From the NCBI GenBank assembly GCA_008931825.1, contig QXVZ01025325.1:1-44092 (forward strand): a stretch of 44,092 nucleotides of DNA, read 5' to 3'. Under the pieces are notes generated by a model that had not been told where the DNA came from, did not search any database, and saw only the letters and a list, made by a program, of their open reading frames with translations. Shown here in pieces: positions 13,701 to 28,700 of this stretch. The stretch comes from Phallusia fumigata (lineage: Eukaryota; Chordata; Ascidiacea; Phlebobranchia; Ascidiidae). Every line of letters starts with the position of its first letter. Position 1 is the stretch's first letter. Position numbers and translations under genes: made by a program.

Positions 13701-16700
13701 ACCAGAGCAATCATCAGGGCTTGGAGGTCAAGCAAACAAACCACAATGGCCTATAGTACAGTATTACAAAATTATTTCCTTTTCCGACATTGTTTAATAG
13801 TTTGGCTGCTTGGGGGTTCAGCAAAACAACCACTAAGACTTGAGAGTCTAAAAATTCAGCACATGATGCGACCCACCACCTGTAAAAGTATCAAGCAAAC
13901 TACACAACTTACATTTTGAAATAGTCTTATTTAAACTGAACAAGAATGTCACACTGCAAGTATTTAAAAAAAGTGTCCTGTATAGGCTCACTAGATAAAT
14001 ATTTACCAAAAAAATATCCCTGTATTTTGGTTTAATTGTAATCATACCTTTGACATCCATAACAATTAACTTGCAAAGATATTTAAACTAAAATATTGGT
14101 TGGGGGATAAGCTACCTATCGAATTGTTGAACCATTTTAAGAGATAATTGGGTAAATGCTAGGGTTATTTTGGGAAACTCCAGTGTATGCAAACTGCATA
14201 GTCTTTCCACATCTGTCCAAGTTTTAATTCCATCAAACAACTATCACACAAAAAAAATCTAGAGGGAAATCAACAGGATAACCACTGGGACTATAAGGTC
14301 AAATGCAACANAGACATCACAGTAGCAGAGAGTGAGGTTGTAGTAAAGGAGAAAGAAGATATGAATTGATCGTCAGTGTCGCATTCAACATTGTAGTCAA
14401 CGATCGCATTGCCTCCTGCAGGCTTAGTCCAGCTGGCATCAAACATGTCTGTTGACGGGTTTGACAAAACTAGCGTCTGTGGTACAGAAGGTACTGTGGA
14501 AGAAAAAATATTTTTAAAAATAATATGATTCTAAAATTTCCCATCCCTACTAGGGCGTCATAGGGACTGTAAAACACATTTGTTTGCCTTGTGCCTTAAA
14601 ACTATCCGACAGGGTTTCTTTTGGTGGTTTTCTCACAAAAAACTTGAATTAGGGGGTTAGGACCAAACTTATTCAGACCTTGTTCACCAATTTGTTGACC
14701 TGGGGGATGCAAGATGAACCACAATGGCTTTGGCCCAAACAAACTACAAAAACCAAATTTCAAGCAGATTTATTGTCATTTTATTGAGTGATTGTTTATC
14801 ACATAGGCTACGAAAGGGTAGAAGCACAACCACTAGGGCTTAATGAACAAGAAAACAAACTACAATGGAAAACAAACTACAATCTATGGTATATTGAAAT
14901 CCCACATTATTTAGGCTTTGCTTCCTAATGTACCTACTTCAGGGGGCTACCAGAGCAACCATCAGGGCTTGGAGGTCAAGCAAACAAACCACACTGGCCT
15001 ATAGTACAGTATTACAAAATTATTTCCTTTTCCGACATTGTTTAATAGTTTGGCTGCTTGGGGGTTCACAGCAAAACAGCCACTAAGGCTTGAGAGTCAA
15101 AAAATCAGCATATGATGCGACCCACCACCTGTAAAAGTTTCAAGCAAACTACACAACTTACGTTTCTAAATAGTCTTATTTAAACTGAACAAGTATGTCA
15201 CACTGCAAGTATTTAAAAAAACTGTCCTGTATAGGCTCACTAGATAAATATTTAACAAAAAAATAACCCTGTATTTTTGTTTAATTGTAATCATACCTTT
15301 GACATCCATAATAATTAACTTGCAAAGATATTTAAACTAAAATATTGGTTGGGGGATAAGGTACCTATCAATATGTTTGAACCATTTTAAGAGCTAATTG
15401 GGTAAGTGCTAGGGTTATATTAGGAAACACAAGTGTATACAAACTGCATAGAAGTCTTTCCACATCTGTCCCAGTTTTAATTCCATCAAACAACTATTAC
15501 ACAAAAAAAATCTATAGGGAAATATTTAACCCTTTTGGCGCTAACAGGATAACCACTTGGACTATATGTCAAATGCAACANTGACCCAATATAGAAACTT
15601 TTGGGAATAGTAGGTTTACTGATGGGGCTACATAAAAAACACAGCAATTGATACACCACAATTGCATGTTCTACAAATTGTCCAAATTTTATGTAATTTG
15701 GGTATTGTTTAATAATATAACCTATTTTCGGGGGCTATCAGGACCAGGCCCAAGGGTTAAACTCACCCCCAAGACCCAGTCTACCACTTGTAAAATTTCC
15801 TCCAACAAAATATTGCGTACCAACAGTCATCAACTACAAAATTTACAAAGTGATTAACATGGGGATTTTCCTTGTCTCTATATATGCATTGTGACTTTAC
15901 CAACTCCCAATATTCGTGCCTCATCGGTTTCCCCTTGCCCGCATAGTCAGACAACACTGCCATGTTATTTGTCTGGCATGGTAAGCCAGTGTGTGCCATT
16001 ACCAAATTGTGTATATAGTCCACACTAAACTAACGTTTGTGGTGCGCACGCATGTCAAAAACGTTTTACAATTTTGGGGTTAACGGGGTAACCACTGGGG
16101 CTATGGGGTCAAAAGAAACAAATGGCACAACTACATGACCATATCTACCACCTGTGAAAGTTTCATTCCAATCCAGCAAACATTTCATACCAAAAAGGTG
16201 CAGACAAACTTGCAGGGGAGAAAAAAGAAAAAAAAGAAAAAAAAACAGAGTAAAAACAATATGCGTCCCCTTCAGGGAAGGGGACCCTTAATGAGCAATG
16301 GTACTCCAAAGCTGTAAATACAGATAGTTTATTTACACTTTTAACTTACTGGATGTGACTGCAACCACAGATGTGACAGTAAACATTTCGGTTTCACCAG
16401 ATCCCAAATTGTAAATGGTTGTTAGACCAACCGAAATTGTAGTAGCTGGTGACATTGTAAAGTTGTAAGTAGAGCTTGTTGTTTCAACACATGAGCTTGA
16501 ACCATCACAAACCTCATACCCATAAATACTAGGGCGGTAATTCCCTTGATTGATAGGAATGACCCAAGATACCATAACAAATGTAGGCAAGCAGATATCA
16601 TAAAGAAATTGAGTTGTGGGCTTTGCATCTAAAAAAAACAACGGTAAACTTGTTGGTACAAAAACAAGAAATAGTTTTTGGAGCAGATAAGAGTACTGTA

Positions 16701-19700
16701 AAGGTAATTGTTTTCAAACAATTCTTAGAAACAATTTATCACTACAACAAAATTAAAAATAGCCAATAGGATTTAAGTGGTGCCAAACAAAAAAATTTAA
16801 TGTAATTTTTTTGCATGATATTTTATGATTCCACAAATAATCTTTAATACAAAACAACCTTCACCATTTGGACAGTTTTCTGAATTGCCAACACATAATT
16901 GAAAAAAATGCAAATTTTTTTACAATACAAATCTGTTCAAAAAGAAACATTTAGATAAATTATGTCTGGCAAAAGAAAACTTTAAGTTATTACTAACAGA
17001 GTAAAAACTTAGACTTAACTCATGTACATGCCACTACACCACCTACCTGATCTCACTGTTACGTGTCTAGCTGTAGCTTTTATATTGTCATAATTTACTG
17101 TGAAAACAGAAACAGTATATTCAGTATTAGGCACTAGGCCTCTCAGTCCATAATGTAAAGAATTTGTTGTGTCAGGAATCGGTTCGCCGCTCAGCTGAAC
17201 CTCATAAAACTTAATATCATTTCCTCCCTCCGGTTTGTCCCAGGTGACAGTTGCAGTAGAGATACTATTAATTATATATCCCAAGTTTTGGACTGATTTT
17301 GGATCTGAAACAATAAAAAGTTGGTTACAAAAGCACCGGTGGCTACTTGTTATTCCAGAAAGATAAGACTGTAATTTTATAGAATAAACAAAAAACAGGG
17401 TTAAAAAAACCAAAAAACAAACCTGTATGAATTGCAAAATTTAATGTAGGTTGAAAACTAAGATTTTGGTACACAGCTTTTACTGTTACACCATACGATG
17501 TGGTTGGCTCCAGTCCGGTGAAGGTGTAATCAGTTGCAGTAACAGTTTCATTGGATAGACCAACTCCAGTTAACAGATAATGTTGAAAAATATAGGCACC
17601 ATTGGCCGGACCACCAGTATTTATTGATATTCTGACCTGAATGAAGGATTTTTGTGAAATGCCAACTGATGGAGAATCTGGCACTGTAAGAAAATATAAA
17701 CAGATTACAAAACAAGCTCAACTAGAAAGGATGCTTTTATCATACTGCCATTGCACATATACTATGACAAAGTGATTTACAAAAACAAACCTTGACAGGC
17801 TTTCACAAATAACTGAATTTAACATTAGTTTTAATTTGAACTATGCAATTTGTGGCAAAATCTCCCATCATGTAACAGTGTTTGCCATTTTTTATCCTAA
17901 TAAGAATCCAGTACAATGAGTTTAAAACACAATTTTAGCCTTTTCTCACACAGGAATAAGATCAGTAACTTAAAATTTTACTATCAGTGGATAAAACAGG
18001 TTTTCTTACCTGTGTTCATTATCTGCGAAGCAGTTTCACCACGGCCAGTGTCAGTGACAGCAGCAACTTCAATAGTGTAAACAGTGTTTGGACTAAGACC
18101 AGTGAGAGTGAATGGATTGTTATTAGCATTTATTTGACCGACAGCAATAAAAAGTATGTCGGAACATGATGGTGGGTCTTGCCATTGAAGGCCAATGCTT
18201 CTAGCATTTTCAGCAACTTGTATTAAATTAGTTGGAGGTCCCGGATCTGTCAAACAAAAAGGTTTAGTACCACCACTTGTGGTGCACAGAGCACAAACCT
18301 TCAACGATACAGTGCATAAAACATGCAGCACATATACAAAAATACTGCATAGAGTTTAACCCTGTTTCAAGAATTTTTTTAATTTAAAAAAATTCAAGGC
18401 AGGGTCAAAACATTTATAAAAGTGATACACAATTATCATTCTCAGGTGGCTTGATTACAGACAATGGTCTATGCTTTGACATCACAGGGTATAAAATTTG
18501 AAATCTTAGAGCGGCCATGTTTACAACAAGATGAGCCAGAGAACAAAAATTTACATTTAAACACAAAGTTTGGTTGAGCATCAACACAATCTAGACATTT
18601 TGAGCAATTTCAATGCCGCATGTCAAACCACCCTAGGTGGTATAAAAAAGGTGTGTTGTGTCACACTTGCAGGTAAGTGATGACATAACAAACTTTTTGT
18701 CCAACTCTACAGGCCTCTTACACAGAGGTTTTCATTACACAAACTTGATAATTTATTTTGTACCATATTAAAAAGAATGGTGACATAAAAATCCAACCAC
18801 CTGTTTATGAGCCCTACAATATTTGGAACCGTAAAAGAGTCTTGGTATGGAAGTTTCAGTTGCAACTTAACAATTTTAGCATTTATAATCACAGGGACAC
18901 AAATGGTGTAATGAATTTTTTTAAGAAAATTTATGTAACACTAACTTACACAAGAGATATTTAGTGATATGAATGGCAACAAAATAAGCCTTAACTTCGA
19001 ATGATTACAGGCTTTTTGAATGTGTTACTTGCCCAATTAAAAAAAGTTGTAGGTAATTGTTCAAAACTTGCCTTTAGCACACAACAAGCTCCAGTGTAAA
19101 TTGTTTGTCAAAAAAATTATTAGATAATTTTGATAAGCCTCGGATAAATTTGTTGAATTTAACAAAGAACATGGCAAATAGATAAATCAACAAGATAAGG
19201 CAAGAACGACTCCGGTTTGTGTGCAGATACATACTTGTGCATCCTGCAATCGAAACTGAAGTTTCTGGTACACTATTAAACATTGCAGTTATAACCAAGG
19301 TGTAGGAAGTGCCTGGTGACAATCCGCTTGCAGCATATGAGTTAGAACTTTGTGTAATTGTTTGGCCATCAAAAGTGATTCTGTAACCAGCAACACTATA
19401 GGCATTTCCATCAGGAGGAGACCAGGACACAGTGAAACTGTTTGGAGTATGCGCAGACACAGCAGGACTTGCAGGTGGACCCGGATCTAAAAGGGTTAGT
19501 AAGTCAATTTTTGACTAGTACATACAAACCATGTGTGTGAAAAAGAAATGTCCACTTTAAAAACTAGTTTTACTGTCAGAAGAATAAACACATAAATAAA
19601 AATACTCTTCACGGACATATCATTGAACAAATTTTTTAAGATAGTTAGTTAAATGGTCATTCCAGATTTTTTCAATGTTATCTTATGGGGGTTAGGTTTA

Positions 19701-22700
19701 CGAAATGTTTATTTAAAAAAATTCATTGCAAATATGAAGAAGTTATGACATGCAGGCAATCAATAACTTTTTATGACATTGTTACCAATCAGTAACTTAT
19801 TTCATAAAAATTAATCTGATGGACTTAGGAACCAAATAAGTCAATATTTCAAGCATGAGAGTAGTGTCATGAAATTGAAAAATTGTATCATCAGGTTGTA
19901 TTTTTAATCAAAGCCATAAAACCTAACAAATTTTGTGTCCTTCAATAAAAATTTACAAAAAATCACCAGTGGTAGGAATAAAAAAGCATGCAAACTGTGT
20001 AAAAACAGTCTGTCTTACCTGTTGCAAATGATGCACTAGCACCTGTTGTCTGTCCAACTTCATTTTTTACAACAACATAAATATTAGAAATAAGGGTGTT
20101 TGATGGCAAGCCAGTTATACTGGCCTGGAGAGCATCGATGTCTGCCACAATTACATCAGTTTGTACGTACAAGGTGTAAAGTAAAGCGCCGTCACCAGAG
20201 GGTGCATTCCATTGCACAGTTAGCGAGTTTTGAGTCGTACTCACAAGTATTGGTGCCGCAAACGACATGCTTGGAGCTGTAAAAATATGCAATGTTATAT
20301 ATATTCAGTCAGAAGGGTTACAAAAACCTTTTTATGGTAATTTTGTAGGGATCATTATGAATAGTGTTGCATAACAACAGAGATAAATGACCAGCGCTGA
20401 ACTCATTAGTTTGCCAGATGTCTATAAAAAGGGTTGGTTAATACAAAAAGATAAACAAACAAGCTTATTTAGCACAGTCTTTGCAACCGGCAATGGAAAA
20501 ATTTACCACAGAATAGGAACAGCTACTTTAGCAATCCACAAACAACTGCATTGCTACAGTCAACTTAATTGCTTGCCAAGGAGACGATGACCTATCTGTG
20601 ACAAGGTTTTGGTTGTGTAATGTGCAATTAAAATCAGCTTTTTTCCTTTGATAGACCAAACAATAACATACATGCTACTATCCTGTAGTGAACCACTGCA
20701 CATGGCAGAGCTATAGTGTTAAGTTGAGTTAATTTTTTGGTGAAAGAAATGATAGCGACACTGTAGCATTAAACAATGAGAATTAGCTGACAGCAATGAG
20801 ACATAGAAAGGTGGATCAAGGTTAACTGCAGGTTTACCATCATTGTAGGACTTTCCCTGATGGTGGCTACAAAAGTGAGTTTGGATGCAAGATTTGTAGA
20901 TTGACCTTTAGTTACCTTTGACCATGCAGCAGCCAATCAGACAATAAACTCTCAATGACATTTTTTATTGCAGTTTCTGTAATATGTTGTCGATTTTTAT
21001 CTGAATGCGCCAAGTAATCATACTTAGTTCAAACAAAACCAAATGCATTTATAATTATTCACAAAAAGTTTGTGGTGCGCATAAATAAGATTTTCTCAAA
21101 GGGGAGTAACTACTCGGAGAATTGGTCAAATAAACCTGATGCCACACCACTACAAACCCATCTACTAGCTGTGAAAGTTTTTTCAGATCAGTTAAGATTT
21201 CATTCAAAACTACATGGGCAATCTTGCCTGCATGAGAGAAAAACAAAACAAAAAGTCAAAGCAATATAATATCTACATGAAGGAATTAGTCATGTGTCTC
21301 TTACACAAATTAATGAATTATTTCTTATTATAAAATGCAGACCGACAAGCTTTAGAGAGGGCACTAAACTAAACAAGTTAAACAAAGCAAGGCTCAACCT
21401 AACCAACACATAGAAATAAGAGGGTACAAAACACCAGACAGATAAGAGCAAATTTAAGGCTAAGTATTTTTTTGAAGATGCATGAAAAAAAAACAAGTAA
21501 CTGTTTACTCACAAGTAAGCTTGAATTTTCAGATCGGGTTTCCAAACCATCATCAAAGTTTGCTTTAATTTGAACCCAGTAGTAAGTGTTGGATTCCAAA
21601 GAAGTAATTTGGGCATTAAGTGGAGATGAACTAATGCTCTGTACCCCCATTGGTGCACTTATTTGGTCATATATGACCTCAAAGTCAAAACTACGATGGG
21701 AGCCATGTGTAGGTAACATCCATGTCACATCAAGTCCGTTAGGTGATGGAATAATTGTTGTTATGACTGGAGCTGGGGGCACTAGAACAGCCAAAATTTT
21801 GTTGTTGAAAACACATATAGTATATTTGAGCAGTTGATAATACACAGTCACATGACAAAGGGAATACTGCTTTATGGTTACAATATGGTTAATTTTCAGG
21901 TTTTTTTGCAACAATTGTTGGAGAAACAATTTTAAAAATTGTACTATTAAATGGAGGTGGGTAAAAACAACTACTATTTTGTTGGGTCAAGCTTCAACCA
22001 AGGTATTGTCTAATGCTTGATAAGCATTCTACAATTTTTGTGCTTGCTAATCATGTCAAGTTTTTCGTGAAAATATACACAAAAGTTAGAAAACTGAAGT
22101 GTTGGGAATACTTACATGTTACTCCAGAACCAGATATCGAACTGCTGTTTCCAAATTCATTTTGGGCCTCAAGAGTAAAAGATATAAAGGCATTTGGTAT
22201 TAAATTTAATATTTGGAAACTAAGCCCTGCTACAATAACAGGTGGTGTCCCAGGGTTAACAGAATACCCAAAAGTTACAGGCAGATTCCCAATTGCATCT
22301 TGGGAATAGGAAACTGTAAGACTTGTTTTGGTTGTTGAAACTACAAGGGAATGTGGCGGTGGGGGTCCTATAAAATGACACAAAACTTCATTTAAAATAA
22401 TAGGATCTAAAAGGCCACAGGCTAAGCAATTTTAGCTGTTCTTTTAGTAATTAAATTTTGCTGTTCACGGTTGTTATGTGTTTCTATTTTAAGCTTATAC
22501 AGGGGCATGTTGTTCAAGCAGATTCTTGCATGGTACAACACAATAACAACTAGTATTAGCATTTAAACAAAATTTGTGTACCTTTTAATTTGAGTATTTT
22601 TAGCCTAAATGTACTACAAAGAGAAAACCCCCTTTTTGAGGACACAAAGAGGGTGTAATATGAGTAAATGCAATACTCTCAAAAGCATTTTTTTTGTAGG

Positions 22701-25700
22701 TATAGCAGTTTCAAAAGTTATGAATTTTAGAGGCTGTGGGTCAGTTTTGTGTATATTGATGTACAAAGTTGTCAACACACAACATTATATGTTGTCAACA
22801 TAATGTGTGTAAAGATAACCACATAATATAAACAAACCTGTTATACATAGGCAAATGAGTAAAAAGTTATTGGTCCCTTTTTGAAGGGGAATAAATATGC
22901 AATATTTTAGTGCAGACAGCTTGTAAAAATTACTTACTAGTTCCAGCACGAAATGGTTCTGTTTGAGTTTCATAACCATCACTATATACAGTAATAACTG
23001 TAAAGAGGTATGCTGTATTGGGAGTAAGGCCAGTAATAACAGCCATTAAAGTACTGCCGTCAACAGAAACATTTTCCTGTTGTAATCCAAGTGTCCATTC
23101 CACGATATAATTTGTAATAGCTCTGGCTGTCCCACCCAGTGGTGGTGCCCAGTCGATCGTAGTGTTTCTTTCATCAAAATCACTTTGCTCTAGATTTCTT
23201 GCTGGTCCAGGCACTAAAAATACACACAAAAGTAAATAATATGCAAGGGATGCCTTTGAAGAAACCTGTAAATATGCCTTTGACACATCTGTCAGGATTT
23301 TCAGGCAATTGAGGTGTGACGCCCAGTTTGAGTTTTAATAGGTTGAAGCAATGTTTGGTTAATGCATGATTAAAACAAGCCTTTGTATTTTGCTCACCAA
23401 TTTTTATAGTTTATCTAGTTTAGCTGACTAGGTTTATGGTATAGGGCATTAGCAGTTTTTTTCCTTTTAGATAAAATTAAAGACACAAAAAAACTTAGAC
23501 ACATGCTTAGGCAGAGGACTCAAACAGGCAGCCCACTGGCCGCTTGTAGCTCGCAGGTTGTTTTGTGTGGCCCATGAGGCAAGTCAAAATTTCAAGTCCT
23601 TTGTTTTACTATTTCCAATTAATGTGCCCTTGTAGCGAGTCAACATAAAACATTTATTCCAAACCACAGTTAGCTAGAAATGAATGCAAGGGTTTCAGGG
23701 AGAAAGCTGCACTAGCTTTTTTCTCATAAGAATCATCTTTTGCTGCTGTTACGTCACTGCGGTATACCGTTGTTCCTTTGCATGTTGTCATGTGTAGCCT
23801 CAGGTTACCTTAAAGTATGTTGAGAACCCTGTGCTAAGGATTTCCCCATTTTTAACAATCTGTCACTATGTGGCATAAGACAAGTAGTTAAAATTACATA
23901 GTACACAGCAGGGCTTCCCAACCTGTGGGTTGCGACATGTCTATGCTAATTTAAAACTGATTGATACCATTACACAAATTGTACTTTTTCTGATTTTGAC
24001 ACAGAAATGCCAAAACTAATGCAAAACCAAGCGTTTAACTTCAGATCTCATATTAGGAAATATGTGATAGAAGCAGCGAGGAATAAAAAAATTTCAAAAA
24101 TTAGAAGGGGTTGGACTTAAAAGTTTGGAAGCCTTGGTATACAGTATTTTTCAAAATGTCTAATAAAATTTCAACTAACGAAATAATGAAGACAGTGACT
24201 TACACGTATTAACTGACAAAACCGGAGACATAGAACTCAAACAGTTTTCAGTTTTCACTGCCACAGAAAGTTGATAATTCGTGTTTGGTACCAAATTCAC
24301 CAGCATAAACGTAAAATTTGTGGTTCTGGCAGAGACAGTTATTGAATTATTTGTTACACCATTTGTCCAGAAGATAACATATTCATCTGGAACAATGTCA
24401 CCAGGTTCATTGTATGGTTCCCAGGCAATAGTAATTTTTTCCATTTCTACACCCACAAGTATGGGTGCATTTGATAGGGCAAGGGGAACTACAAAAAAAC
24501 AGACGTTAAAAACTTGATAGGAGTTGTTGGTTAACAAATTAATGATGTGAAACTGTTTCTCGGAATGTTTGGTAAATTGTAAGCACATAAAACTATTATT
24601 TTTTATCATTTTAGGTGTTGAGAATCTTGTTTTCTTTTGCAAGAAAAAATTGAAAAGATGCAAGCTGAGTACTTCACTCAACTTATCTGCACAATCTTTT
24701 GTATCACTGTAAAGTTCCTAATTTAACTGTATTATACTTGCTTGGCTGATAAATTTAGAATATTATTTAATATAATTTTTGGGATTCAATAGGATTTTAG
24801 GATCATCACACTACAATAAACAAGTTTAGTAAGCATTGAAAACATATTCTTCATTACTTCATTACTCAATTTTATTGGTAAAAAAATTTGGGAAGCAGTA
24901 TGTGGTATAAAAACCACACTAAAAATATACAGTCCAACTTTAATATCAAAATAATTACTGCCACTAAAGTAGCCACCCCACCCATTTTCTATCTAAAATC
25001 ATGAACTTTTTCATCTGAGTAAAAATTGATCTTGTTGCATTACCTGGTTGAAGAACTGTATTCTCACTTCTTGCGACAAAACCATCATCATAAATTGCTT
25101 TGGTAAACACCACCACCCGCCTACCAGGCAGCAAATCAGTTAGCGTGTGAGGTGCAGCCGTTAGGTTATCGGTTTTAATGTCATCCAAACTGTAACACCA
25201 GCAGATTTCTCCATACACTAGTGACCGAACTACACCATCATTAATAACACCAGTGTAATCAACGACAATTGAAGTGGTGGTGGGACATGACAATAGTCTA
25301 ATGTTGAAAAATGCTGTTGGTTCTGTATGGCAAAGAAGTAAATTAATACATGTCAGAATTTTTGAAAAAAATCCTTGATTTGTGTTGGTCAGTTTTTAAT
25401 ACATCTTCATATCTGATTCTTCATAATCATTCTTAGTCAATTAGTGGCAGTGAAATTAATGACAAAATAAATGGCGGCAGCGAAATTAATGACAAAATAA
25501 ATAAAAGTGTTACTTAACATTTTTGTCAAAGCTAAATTATTCAACTAACACAATTAGTTTTTATGTCACATAATATATATGTGATATGTTAATTTTAGCT
25601 TGTTTATGAAAACGTTTGCTGACAAGCCCTATGTTCCAGTTTGAATTTAACAATTTTATAAAGAAATAAACTTTTATTGTCAGTTTTTGTACCTGTCACA

Positions 25701-28700
25701 AAGAGCAACTGATCAGACTCACGGCCGACCCCAGCAGTATTAACTGCTTGTACAGTTACACTTTGCATTGAATTGGGTTCAAGTGCATCAATTATCGATG
25801 ACAACCCAAAGCCAGAACCAATATCTCCATTCCAATTCACATAGTATGTGTCAATAAATACATCTCCTTCAGTGTATCGGGGCCAACCAATATTAGCTGA
25901 TATTGTAGTTGTTGATATAAGAAATGGTGTATCCATTTTTCCAGGCTCTGAGTACATTTTTTATAAACTAAGTAATGTTTTATATTTTATTTCTTGTAAT
26001 ATTTCAGAATTGGTGACCACAAATTTTGTTCTACTTCATGCCTGTCCAACTTTTGAGTAGCGTGCCATGAATGTTTTTCAAATTAAACAAATTAAAACAA
26101 GTTCAATTACAATGTTTTCATTGTAACGTAACAAATCCTTTAATTCTGATAAAATTGCTGATGACAGAAGGTGATAGTTAGTCACACAGTATTGTCAACT
26201 GATATGCATTTATACCAAATTTGAATAAAAAAAGGAACATCAAAACATTTGGTACACCAGTTTGTGATAAGTATGCCTATACAAAGACAACTGGTCTAAT
26301 TTGGCATATTTTTGTGGCAAAAAAATGTGAGCACATAAACAAAAATGTAAAAAAAAAAGATTTTGCTTGCAGGCTATACAAAAGAGACGGCCTGCAAGCA
26401 TCAGGTTCGACAGCCCTGTTATACTTACTAGTTGACAGCCTGTGCTCAAAACAGCCACTGGTGACTCCTCCCATTGCAGTCACTGTAACATTTTGCCACG
26501 TGTTGATTGGCAGGTGGGCCAGGCAACCTTCAGGTTCATTGGAGTACCAGAAAGCTCCACCAGGCACAGAGGTATATGTTGACTGCTGCACAACTTCGGG
26601 ACTTGTCCACTCCAAAAATATCTCATTTTCAGTACCAGAATGCTCAGAAAGACAAAACATTGAGCAGGAGGCTGAAACAAGCAGTAACGTTGGGAAAAAA
26701 TATGATATCAACTATACTTATGTTACCCAAGGTAATTTGGTTTAAAGGGACTGTAAAAAAGTTAAAAATGCAATTTAGGAAAATTCTTAGTTTTAAGACT
26801 CAATTTCCTTTCCCAGAGGTTTATTTAAAGTAGTTTCTCCAGAGGTGACTAGAGTAAATTTAAATATTAGAAATAACATGGGTCAATAAAACTGTTAAAC
26901 AGACGATAGAAGAATGGTACACATGGGCAATAAAAAGTGACTGCTGAAAAGCTTTTTTTAAAACTGTCAGTGCCTTCAGGTTTAAAACTTCATCAAAAAG
27001 TTACCTGTTAAGGCAATGTCAAATGGCTCAAGGTTCGCAATTTCACTATCTGCATAAAAGCGGACAACAGAGGCAGTTTCGCTAACAAGAGTTGTATCCA
27101 AGAAGACAAATTGGCCGACCAACATGAGTGTGTCTACCAAGTACTGGTCTGTAATCTGGAAACAAAGAAACAAGTTTAAAGGCACTGCTTGATGCAAAAG
27201 TGCAGCACCTTCATGTAAACCACATATCTTTCAAGACCAACTGGACAATAGTATGGCTACTTTATGAGGTATTTACGTTTTGCAAGAACAGACAAAATCT
27301 GTCACAATTTTTTATCTGAACAATCTGATAGAAATATACTATAATGGTATTTTAAAGAGTTCTGCAATTTTTTGCATGAAAAAAATTGTTTCAAGTGTCA
27401 TTCACCACAATTTGTTTTGAAATAACAGCATTGAAGGCAGAAACCCAACAATCTACATGCAATTAAATTGTTAAGCAGTTTGGAGTTGACTTCCTTAAAC
27501 TTGGTCAAAATCGATGAAAGCCTTAATACCAGAAGAGTTGGCATGACAAAAAAGTGTTTACGGTCATTCTCATCAAGGCCAACATACCTGAAAGAAGCTT
27601 TTACCAATAACTCCAAACTCCGGAGCCAGCAGTTGAGCAGCATTAAGATAGGAGGTTGATTGAACACGCCACTCACAGTAGAGTGCTGGCAAATACCCAT
27701 TTACTGTAGTTGGAAGATCCAATGTTTGATAGACATTTTGCTCCAGTGTGATGTCACTACCACATGATGTGTCATCTACAAAAATGAAACTGTCTATACA
27801 CATTTAACCACAAAAACGTCCATAAACATTCAATTTCAATAAGTTATGTAAATCAAATACTTATTTTTGTTGGGTTTTTATAGTTATTTAAGCATTTATG
27901 GCATGATTGTTTTTGCAGACAGAAACACATTAAATACACCATGCATTTTTCAGAACACATGTTAAAGTGCTGCAAATGTGTATGCAGATATTAAAAAGGT
28001 CATACAATTTGTGTAATTCAATAAAATGAGTTTTTTATTATAACAGTGCCTAAAACATAATGACACAACACCATGGCACAATCTAAAAAGTTTCGCGGCT
28101 AGCAGATTACCTACTGGGGCTATATATTGAATCGAGGGAAATTAACACACCACTGTGGCTTGTTTTACAGACTGTAGAAGATTCCCCAGTTCAAACATTG
28201 CCTAATGACTTGACTTACTTTAGGTCGCTAGCTGGGTAACTGCCAGGACATTAAGATCAAACCTAAAAATCGCTACACCACATGAGCGCTGTCCTACAAA
28301 CTGTCCTAATTTATCCCAAGCCCAATTGTTCATTAATTTAACCACTACAGGGCTAGTGACTACCTCCAGGACACAAACTGCAGTTTAATCAACTTGTTCA
28401 ATCTGTTGAACCATCTTGTATTTTATGTACCATTGTAGGTACAAAACCATTTCATTTGCAGTGCGCAGGAGCTTAAAAATATTTTACTCTGTTGAGGTTA
28501 TTGGGAAAAATTAAAAAAAAATGCACCACTCCATCAACATATCCATCACCTGTGAAAGTTTCATTGCAATTGGTCACACATTTTATGCCAAAAGTACATG
28601 GACAAAGCTACAGTGGACAGAAAAATATAAAAAAGAGTAAAATCATAGGGTCCCCTTCATTTTCTTACATTCCCTGATAAATATCCTAACTTCTCCAAAA

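Noticed and set aside
26221-26745. 174-codon plus-strand frame
   Set aside because: It overlaps a repeat and the antisense of FN3 exon 26429-26671; a shadow frame.
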